Source: Warburgia ugandensis (taxonomy: Eukaryota > Streptophyta > Magnoliopsida > Canellales > Canellaceae). From it: a DNA stretch of 64,000 nt. Within the stretch, counting starts at the first letter, position 1; each line of letters begins with the position of its first letter. The stretch is taken from assembly GCA_035236585.1 (NCBI GenBank), contig CP141135.1, positions 2,762,001 through 2,826,000 on the forward strand. Reading direction: 5' to 3'. Below are positions 1 to 9,800 of this stretch, piece after piece. The position numbers and the translations under genes are program-made. Under the pieces are notes generated by a model. It did not search any database and had not been told where the DNA came from. It was given only the letters and a program-made list of their open reading frames with translations.

Positions 1-480
1 AACTGAGATAGGCAGATGAAGTGAAAATCAAAGAAAACTAGAGAAATCAGAGCTTACATGTGATGAAAGCAAGTGGATAGAACTGAGCTGGTTTTGACAT
101 GAAGACCAACTGATGGATTAGATCAACAAAAAGGAAACATCCCAGAATGGAAGAGCTTGTAGTTGGATTCCAGTACTCAGGAGCGAGATAGAGTTTCGAT
201 GATTATGAAGCTAAATTCGATCAATACTGTAAGAAGTGAAACAAGAAACCAGTAATTTCAAGTCGCTATTCAATGTTCGACAGCTGAGAAAGAGCTCAAA
301 ATAATCACAAGAAGTTAGAAACAGCTTCTTAAGTCTAACATTCAAAGCAAAACAAACAGAGAGGAGAGAACAAGAGACGCAGAACCTATCTGGAGAAGCA
401 TGCACAGTCAAATGCACTGATCATAGCCACGAATTCGTTGTACTGTGAACTAATCCATCATTTGCAGTACTTAAAAGGGG
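1..480 (-). repeat. Duplicated 5' flank of a CRK gene (copy lying left of window)
   Basis: This stretch matches 13127-13600 closely along its length (shared words include aactgagataggcag, gctggttttgacatgaag and ggagaagcatgcacagtc). The 13.1-13.6 kb copy lies about 400 bp upstream of the start codon of the intact CRK on the minus strand. By analogy, bases 1-480 should be the promoter or 5' leader of another tandem CRK copy whose first exon lies just left of base 1. On the minus strand both copies contain a GTAAGC after CACAT, which could be the donor of a leader intron. The duplication is seen; the leader reading is inference. Confidence 0.7.
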
Positions 481-1067
481 AGATCGTAATCAGTCAGAGA
501 GAGAGAGAGAGAGGCAAGACACGGAGTTTGGCATTGACTTGTAGACGTCATAGGAGAAACGGTTGATAAGACTTTAAATTTCACAATTTGACCAAGAATT
601 TATATCCTATTCACTCAGTTCTTCCACGTCGGACGACTTCTTACAAAGTGGGGCATTGTTCTGAATGATCCAGACCGTTTATCTGGTGGACCTTCTCACC
701 CTGCTATGGGTATGAAAGTTCTCCACCATGAGGTGGACCTTCTCACCTTTAGCTTTTGATTTATTTGACCAACCCCTTTCGAAAAGCCTAACATCAGAGA
801 CTTTGAATATTCAGAATAAGTCCTAAAGGACCTTCCTCTCAGGATACTGATTATACCGGCGGGTGAGTCAAAATGGGGCGTAGTTCTTTGTTTTAAGGAT
901 CATGTGGACAGAATTCTCCATGGAAATCAATCCCACCCGACTGATCCTGCCGAAATTCCAGCCTGAAAAGCCAACTAACAAAGATTTCAGATTTCAAGTA
1001 AAATTCATGGCAACTACAGTCTAATTGTGTACATTTTATCTATTTTATTAATTAAGAGTGCATTATG
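481..1067. other. Intergenic, no gene seen
   Basis: No coding signature. A short (GA)n run sits at about 499-513. The words ggtggaccttctcacc occur twice (about 686 and 731), a small local repeat. This segment is missing from the second copy of the duplication near 13.6 kb, so it marks an insertion here or a deletion there. Confidence 0.5.
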
Positions 1068-1440
1068 CAGAGAAGAAAATGCCTTCTAGCATGGTGGTAC
1101 CATAAGCTTCTCTTATGGTATCTAGTAGGTCATGGATTCGAGATGCTTGTGGGTATATGTTCAACATCCAAAAGAAAGAGTGCGCCTTTATCGGAAGTGA
1201 GAGCGTGGAATCCACCACACAAATCAATTTCATCCTCACAAATTTATTTATTTATTTTTCCATGGAAGTCAATTTTCAAGACATTACTGACAATCACACA
1301 GCACTTAGCAAAAAGGCCTTTTAGCTAGTGGCGCAAGAATGGCGTTTCCAGTGATATCTAGTAAGTCATGGGTACGAGGTGCTCATGGGTGAATGTGTTC
1401 AACATTCAAAAGTCCCGGATGCTAGGAACTCACAGAATAT
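1068..1440 (+). repeat. Pair of SINE-like repeats, duplicated again at 13.6-14.2 kb
   Basis: Two diverged copies of a motif of roughly 95 bp (about 1083-1180 and 1318-1425) share the order tagc..., tatctagta, gtcatgg, gcttgtggg or gctcatggg, gttcaacat. The block recurs at 13614-14205, and a related motif lies near 28990-29070. The segment around ggtcatggattcgag resembles a Pol III B box, so a tRNA-derived SINE is likely. The family is not identified. Confidence 0.5.
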
Positions 1441-1482
1441 GGGTTATCCACAAAAGCCCAGCTTACCGACCAAAGAGATATA

Positions 1483-1645
1483 AAGGGGGCAGTCTTGGTG
1501 CACGAAGCTCCTGCATATGCAGGGCCCGGATGAGGGTTGGACCACAAGAGTTAATAGTATACAGCCGCAAGAGGCTGTTTTTATGCCTTGAACCCATGAC
1601 CTCAAGGTCACACGACGACTCTACTATTGTGCCAAGGCTCCCATT
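1483..1645 (-). mobile_element. Au-like SINE, minus strand
   Basis: Read on the minus strand this has the Au-SINE order: gccttggcaca head, gtgaccttgaggtcatgggttcaag (B-box region), cctcttgcggctg, a block resembling the ggtctg-cccttccc core, then a degraded gcaggagcttcgtgcacc tail. It is flanked by near-identical 12 bp words, caaagagatata (1471-1482) and caaagatatata (1646-1657), which look like a target-site duplication. It is non-coding. Confidence 0.75.
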
Positions 1646-2070
1646 CAAAGATATATACGATAGCTAATGTTGACAACAAAACACTTGACAAATCAAAGGT
1701 TTAGAAATAGCTTTCAGTGAAGAATTTTATCCATGACTCAACGCAAGCCCCGATGACTATTCTTATCGATCTATTCCAGGAAGCTATTGCCTGTCTATCC
1801 TAACGCTATGATCGACATGGACCTTTGGAAGTATTAGCAAGCCAAACATTATTAAAGCAAAGGAATGCAGATATAATTCCTTTCACCAATTTATTAGTAC
1901 TAAGAAGACTGGCAGATGTCATGTCCCCTTCCTGAATTCATTTTCAATCTGGAAGACTGGCAGATATCATTTAAATTCCATAACTAATTTGCAGTAGGGA
2001 GGCTGCAGTCAACTTTGGCGAAAGAAAATGTCACATTTATGAATTTTTTATGCGGACGGTGACTCTGCAG

Positions 2071-2253
2071 GAAGGGGCGCCTTGGTGCTATGGTAAAAGT
2101 TGTTGTCAAGTGACTTTGAGGTCATGGGTTCAAGGTGTGAAACAGCCTCTTGTAAAAATATATGTTAAAGCTGCATACTATAGGCCCTTGTGGTCTGACC
2201 CTTCCCCGGACCCTGCATAGGCGGGAGCTTCATGCGCTGGGACTGCCCTTTAT
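2071..2253 (+). mobile_element. Au-like SINE with perfect 13 bp target-site duplication
   Basis: The element begins gaaggggcgccttggtgc, has the tRNA-like region gaggtcatgggttcaagg, the cagcctcttgt block, the conserved core ggcccttgtggtctgaccc, ttccccggaccctgcata and gcgggagctt, and ends in gactgcccttt. It is flanked on both sides by ggtgactctgcag (2058-2070 and 2254-2266), an exact target-site duplication. These are hallmarks of the plant Au SINE family, which is moved by LINE machinery. The perfect duplication suggests a younger insertion than the other SINEs here. Confidence 0.9.
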
Positions 2254-2266
2254 GGTGACTCTGCAG

Positions 2267-3579
2267 ATGAACTCTATTTGTTTAGCCACAACGTTCATTG
2301 TTGGAAACAGTCAATATTCATCTTTACTATATACATTAGAAAAGAACTCCTGAGGACGGCAGATTCAACATTTATCAGCATGAGAAGAATGATACGGAGA
2401 AGTGCACTTAAGAGGCAAACTACAAATCAATGAGTTCCATGAACTAAAATGCCTCAATGGCGCAATGTTTGGCTGAACTCAGTAGCTAAGTTGTTTCTAG
2501 TTCAACTAAGTAGAAGGTTAATATACGTCACATAAATCATTCAGGCACCTTCATAGTTGCTTAATTAATCATGCTCGATCAGATTCAATGATTCTGATGA
2601 AGCTCTCACCATGCGTAAGAAAAGATTTTAAGGAACTTTCGGCAGTGTACTTGATCAGTTAAATGATTCCAATGAAGCTCTCGCCCCTCAAATTTTGTGT
2701 TAAAGGAAACTCATAGTTACCCACAGCATCTCATTCGCGTTTTGAGCACTTAATTTACACCTTGGCGATTTTATGGTATGGTTATTCAAGTGCGAGATAG
2801 ATTGATAGGTGTTCAGCCTACTAGATTATATCAAGAGATTGGCTAACTCCTCGGCTTACAGTTGGCTAGATCAGGTTTCCTGTGGTGCAATGTCAGACTG
2901 AAGTCGACCTGTATCAGGTCCTTAGAGCGACAGATCATGAAAATGTTCACCATTTACATTCGAAAGCCATAATTGAGTTACCTAGCTTGATATTTAAAAT
3001 TTTAGTTGAATTGAGAAAATATTTCAACTGCTTGTGATCACATCAATTTATCATTTAGTTGAACTTTGAGTTTTCTTCCGAGTGAAAACAAAGTGATTTT
3101 CCTTCTGGGGTTTCTCTTGCTGGCTCATAGTGATGTGCCTTCCAGCTTTTTGCTTCATTATGGATTGAAGTCGTCTTCTGATACACAGTAAACCAAGGTT
3201 TAAGAAGACATGGTTGCACTTGTCGTGACAGATACTGACTAGACAAGGACATCGCTGCAATTTGCTTAATTCATCTTTTTTGAGATTGTTTTTCCTAGCC
3301 TCCTCGCTACCAGCTCCAGAATTATGTCTTTCTTTGATGCATTTCATGCCCACAAAAATAAGATCTGATGAAATGGATCATAAGGAGATTAATTTGCTGA
3401 ATTGTATTCTCTTTATTTTTTCATGCTTTGAGAACTAAATTGTAGAGAGGCACTATGCTTTCTTTGTTGGAAAATGTATGGATCTTCTAATCATCTAAAA
3501 GTACATTCATTTGGATACAGATAGTCTTATGTTATTTTCTTCTGTTATAAGAAGGCTACAGGAATTGCCGACATACAAG
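2267..3579. other. Intergenic, 3' flank of the CRK gene
   Basis: No protein signature. Two related segments at about 2560-2620 and 2655-2690 share tgattc..atgaagctctc, a small duplication. The part just right of 3300 would hold the CRK 3' UTR (minus strand), but no polyadenylation site can be fixed. Confidence 0.5.
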
Positions 3580-3891
3580 TCAACGACCAGATATCTTGGA
3601 GATCGACATGGTGGCATTGGATGTTGATGAACCAGTTGAAGTGGATGTGCCTCCCTGGGCTCTGTTGGTGGCATCTACGAAGGCTGGTCTGGTAGGCCTC
3701 AGCACTACCTGATTTTCGCTTAGCAGCAGAACAACAACTTCAGACATTGACGGTCTCGAAGCAACCACTGATTGAGTACACGAGAGAGCTATCTCTATAG
3801 TCCTCTTAACTTCATTTTTTTCTTGTTCATCTAGTTCCAAGGTCGCATCCACCAAATCCATTAACATATCCGATTCGTATAGTCTCCGTGC
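3580..3891 (-). CDS. CRK exon 7, kinase C-lobe end and tail
   Basis: 312 bp, starts in phase 0 after AACAG and encodes [10 protein letters not shown]..., the conserved [19 protein letters not shown] (subdomain XI Arg is in RPSM), and a Ser/Thr-rich tail ending ISKISGR-stop. Copies 2 and 3 have exons of exactly the same length. Confidence 0.92.
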   Translation of the reverse strand, partial: ARRLYESDMLMDLVDATLELDEQEKNEVKRTIEIALSCTQSVVASRPSMSEVVVLLLSENQVVLRPTRPAFVDATNRAQGGTSTSTGSSTSNATMSISKISGR

Positions 3892-6800
3892 CTGTTAAAC
3901 AAGCAAGAAATATTCATACGTATTTTGTCAGATCAATTAAAAAGGACTTGACTACGCAAACTTGAAAATTTGCATATTCATGGTAGATAGGCAAGGCCTT
4001 TAACAAGTGCTCAACTAGAATGAAAGTGAAAACTGTGCTGAACTGAACTACAAGACTCATGAAAGAAAAAGTAGAAGCGTAAGTTTCCTAGTAAAATGAA
4101 AAGGACACAGCATAAATAGGAAAAACCTATACTTATAAAAGAGGATATGGATGCAACCAAAATGAATATGCTTGAGAGCCTAGAAGTATACGTTAGAGCA
4201 GTTAGAAGAAATGATATCCTTAATGCCTTATTCAACAACTAATGCCTCAGCTTGGGCACAGAAAAAACTGAGGGAAGGGATGGAAGTGAGAAGGAAATGG
4301 TGTATGAATATTAAGATAAAAGTCAAAAGAGAGGAAGATAACTTAATCGTATAAAAGGAAACCAACACAATTGTATTAAAAAAACCATTAGTTTAGTGAG
4401 TTGCATAAGTGGTTCTCACTTTCTATTTTCTTTTATATTCTCTTATTTAGGCTTGATTTTAATCGATTTTGTGCTACAATATGAATGCTGGGTATGCAGT
4501 TTACCTTCAACGATAGACGGCATAATTATCTCATAGGTATCACTAACATTGATATTTTGATTACATGGTTAGAACTCGTTGAGATTGTAACGGCAACACA
4601 TAAAAATGGCTACTGAGAACAATTACCCATTCAAGAAGATATTCAGCGACTGGTTCAAGATGCATGTCAGTGCTCCTTCGACTGCTAATGATTTCTAGAA
4701 GGACTATGCCGTAGCTGTATGTGTCAACCTTCTCAGACAGCTGCCCCAGGACTGCATACTCTGGTGCAGTGTACCCCCTGAGCAGCAAGATGACATGAAT
4801 AGCTCTCAGTAGAAGTCAAAAGAAATAAGTATAGAGCCCATTAGTTTTGAAGAACTGAATAATCCAAGCACAAAATTGCAGTTTCTTTTATCCTTGTCAA
4901 CAAGATGACATGAATAGCTACTGATAGAATTAATAAAAATATTTCAAAAATGTCATTGCTTTTGAAGTAATGACTATTCAAATGAATAATTGCACTCTTT
5001 GATCCTTTCAGTTATCATCAAGTGATGAAAGAACCCATGAAAATCATTTAACCATTTATGTCAACTAGTATGCATGCATCTGTCACTTGTTCTTAGCGAA
5101 TGAAATGAAAGATACACACAAATATGAAAATGACAGCAAACGTTCATATGCTTGTGATAATTCCAACTTACAAGGTTCCAGCAAACTTAGTACTTATATG
5201 ACTCTGATCCTCCGGAAGAAGTCTCACCAGACCAAAATCTGCAATTCTAGCCTGGAAATCATCATCAAGAAGTATATTGCTGGATTTGATGTCTCTATGT
5301 ATTATGCAGACGTGGAATTCCTGATGCAAGTATGCGAGGCCCCGCGCTGTCCCAACCATTATGTCAAATCTTTGTTTCCAGTTAAGAGTTCCTTGCCTGT
5401 GACCTGTTATGCATGATAGATAATTCTGTTCAACCCAAAGCAGAAAATAAGACCACTTCAGTATCATGTCTGTAATTTCAAAACATATATCTTCTTCGTA
5501 TGATGTCTAATTAGGAGGAATAATTAGTTTATAATATGGTTACGTAGTAATCATGCAGCCTACAGTTTCCTTCTGTTATATCATCACATAGAATTTGGTA
5601 GTGACTTTTTTCTATCATAAAAACCAGGAATGATCCAGGTTGAAGTTTAATAATTTGCTCCAAGTGATTAGAGCCACAAAAAATTCCAACAACAAACACT
5701 GTTAGATTCATCATGGACTTGCACATAGTGCTGCAGGAGCTAGTCTGGCTTGGAGTTGCAAAAATTGTCAATATTGCATAAATCGAAATTCTAAGAGACA
5801 TTGCAATGAAAGAGATATATTGGTGCAAAGTTCCTACTCATGGAAGCAGGATCACAAGTGCAACAAGAAAAATCATTCCATGGTTAAAGGTTTAGCTAAT
5901 GTTCCTTCATTGCTCTGTAGAGCAGTAGTCCCCTACTTAAGCTTCAATATGTACTGCAATTATGCAGTTTGTATTCTTGCCCTACTAGTCCCAAAGTCCT
6001 ACGGTTGAAATATGCAGGAGATGAACACTGATGTCACCATCTATAGGTCAGAAAGAAATTTAACTGATGTCACCTTGACAATTAATGTATTCTTTTCTTC
6101 ATAAGGACCAATCCAGTCAACCTATGAGCTATCAAGACCTCAATCATTTTTCTCCATTTGGAGTTGAAACATTTTTTCAACACCACAAAAGAAATGGACC
6201 CTCAGGCTCTGAGACTCTTTTAAATAGGCATACCAAGGTCCCAATCTCACTAATGCAGTATCTTCTAGGACTTAGCAAAATGTGGGCATTAGAAAGAAAA
6301 CTTGTCACTCGCAGAATAGATGGTAAGCCTCTAAACTTAGAAACCGACTTCAGTAGAATATATATGGTTGCAGAAAGGTACACTCAAATAACTGATGAAT
6401 TGAGAAACAAAAAATAAAAAAAAAATCACCAAAAGTACAGAATCTTTGTTCTAGCTAAGTAGAAAAGACGATAATACCAAATAAGAATTTGTCAAGACTG
6501 CTGTTCGCCATGTATTCATAAACAAGCAACAGTTCTGGGCCTTTTCCACAACAACCAAGCAGACGGACAAGACTTCGGTGACGAACATTACTTATAAGCT
6601 TCACTTCAGCTTCAAAACTTGCCTTTGCCCTGCTTGATTGGCTTATCATAAGTTTCTTAACAGCTACAGTTTTTCCATTTCTTAGAACAGCCTGCAATGG
6701 ACAAATACATGGGAGATAATCATATTTCTATAGAAAATGTGGCATAGAATTATGGACTTTCAATTGCTGATAGGAAAAGTAACTAATTTCTTTTTTATTC

Positions 6801-9800
6801 TCAACATGCTGTCGGAACAGAAACCATAAGAGAGGCAAAGTACTGGATAACCATCAATTCAAGCACCTGACCTTGTAGACATCCCCGAAACCTCCTTCCC
6901 CCAATTTATTTTCTTTACTAAAATTTTTAGTTGCAGACTTAAGATCTTTGTATGTGAAATTCATTGGACCACGGAGCTCTGCAATCACTTGTATGTCTCC
7001 TGCAGAAATGGAAATCATTATAGGATTTCAGAATTCTATCCTTATCCAGTTTCTCTGTGTCACTATAAAGACAAACATAACTGTTAGTATCAGACAGGAT
7101 CCTTTCATTGCAGAAAATGGATTATCCCCTCATTATAAAGACATGAAGAAACCGGGAAGGCCTGGATTTTCTTCAGCTGGCAAGTGGAGATGTCCAAGGA
7201 ATATAGGCATGAAGCAACATGACTCCCCCAAAATGCAACTATCTGTACCTTCTCGACTCTTCTTTCTCTTTTTAGATCGCCAATGTAGCAGGAAAAACAA
7301 CACACCGAGTAGCAAAAGAAAGCCAACTCCTCCAGCAACACCCCCAATGACAGCAGCGTTGGTGCTTGAACTTCCTGTAAGCAGGTGGATTTGCCCATTA
7401 AAGTTCATTAGTACATCTACATTAATCTATAAATGCAGGAAGATGAGGACTAGGATGACCCTCCTCATGGATTGTTTTAGGTAATTCTGTACTAAGGTTT
7501 GTTAGTGTATTTAGTTAATTTTGCCTTGTATGCTATTATCAATACTTTTCTGTAGATTTATCTATTTAAGGTAAATGGTAGTACTAGCTAGTTGATTAGT
7601 TTTACCTTTTAAGGTTAATCACCATTTGCAAGCTTCTATTTTATGTTTATTCCTTCTGTTTTGTCTGAAATTTGGTGGGTGACCAAACTGAAACCCGCAA
7701 CCTTTGGTTTGAGGAAGACCGCAAATCTTCAAAAACCAGCACAGAGGGCAAATGCACCATTCAGAGGAGCACCTCCTATTTCTAAGCAGAGGACACAGGG
7801 CAGAGTCTATGCATTGACACAGCTAGACACCCTCCTGACCGCACAGTTATAGAAGGTACATTTTTGTTGTTTCAAACTTGGGTTAGAGCATTGTTTGATT
7901 CAGGTACAACACATTCTTTTATTTCATCTTCAATTGTTCGCGACTTAAGCGTGGAAACAAAACCTTGAGGGTTGAGCCATTACTAAGATGTCAAGGCACC
8001 GTGATGATGGCAAAGGTTGAGGGACGGGTAAGATACCCAAAGAGGACAATATCATATCTGCTGTGCACTTTGCCCACGGAATGACCGATTTTTGCTCACG
8101 GGGAAAGAACAAAACCGTGCAGGGGCCAGGTGATATGGGCCCCAGTCTCCAAAGCAAACAATATTGTTGCAGGGTGTGGGCCCTTGGTCTGTTACAGTGG
8201 TATCAGAGCCAACCCTTGACTTGGTGTAGGTGGCTAACCACACGTGGGTGCTCAAGTGTGACACGTGGGCACTCGTGCGTGACATGTGAGGATGCGTGTC
8301 CCCTAAGGGGGAGAGGTGAAGCCTTGGTCGTTGAGGGCGGGTTGATGAGGGTGGCCCAAGAGGGTTGGTAGGCTTGTAGGCAAGGTGAGGGACTAAGAGT
8401 TAGTCCCACATCGTTAAGGGGAAAGTTACTGGGCCGTTGAGAAGAGCGGTGAGGACTTCCCTTGCAACGAGGCCTTTTCTCCTACGGGAGAAGAACAAAA
8501 CTGTGCGGGGGATGGGTCAACCAGCCTACCAAAGCGGACAATATCGTTGCATTGTGGGGCCCTCGGGCTGTTACACTTAGTTTGGCTAATTTTAAATCCT
8601 TCAAATTCTAATGCTTCTCTCCATAACTCTAGCTTTATATTTACACCATCCCTTATCTCAGCAAGTAGGACTATATCATCTGCAAATAGCATGCACCAGG
8701 GAATCTCCTTGTGCAGATATTTTGTTAACTCATCCATAACTAAAGGTATGGACTCAATGCTGATCCTTGATGCAATCCTATAGTGACAGGAAAATCACCA
8801 GTCACGCCACTAGTGGTCTTAACATTTGTTACCGCTCCCTCATATATATCTTTAATTATATTTATATAGCCATGAGAAACCCTTTTACTACCCAACACCC
8901 TCCATATTAAATTTCTAGGGACTCTATCACAAGCTTTTTCTAAGTCAATAAAGACCATATGGAGGTCTTTCTTCCTCTCCTTATATTTTTCTACTAATTG
9001 TCTTAGTAAGAAAATAACTTTCATAGTAGACCTCCCAGGCATGAAATAAAACTGATTCTCCGATACACTTGTTTCATATCGTAGCTTCTTCTCAATTACT
9101 CTTTCAAAAAGTTTCATGGTGTGGCTCATAAGTTTGATCCCTCGATAATTAGTGCAACTCTGAATGTCTCCTTTATTCTTATAGATTGGTACAATAGAGC
9201 TTTTCCTCCACTCATTAAGCATTTTCTTTGATTTTATAATCTTGTTAAATAACTTAATCAACCAAATTATCCAAATATCTCTCATATGCTTCCAAACCTC
9301 TATTGGTATACCATCAGGCCCCATGGCCTTTCCTGATTTCATCTTTTTCAAGGCCTCTTTTACTTCAAGTATTCTAATCCTACGTTTATATCTATAATAT
9401 CCAATGTTATTTAGATTTATAGCATTTTCAATCCCTATATTTTCAGAGCCATAGTTATTTAACAATTTTTGAAAGTATGTTTCCTACCTTTATTTGATCT
9501 CATAATTTTTGACTAATACCCTTTGATCATAGTTTCTAATGCACCAAGCATGATCTAAGTCCTTACCCTTCTGTTCTCTTACTTTTGCAAGTTTAAACAT
9601 ATATTTCTCACATTCTCTTGTTCCTAGTCTATTATAGAGCTAATCATATGCTTTAAGTTTAGCCTCACTATTCTCCTACTAACATTTTTAGCATTCTTAT
9701 ATTATTCAGAGTTGTTATTATTTCTAATCTTCTGCCATGCTTTAAAATGCATCCGTTTTTCTTTAATAACTTTTTGCATTGTTTCACTCCACCACCATGT

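Noticed and set aside
6948..7484. 178-codon plus-strand frame
   Set aside because: It lies antisense to CRK exons 2 and 3; the kinase reading on the other strand explains the openness.
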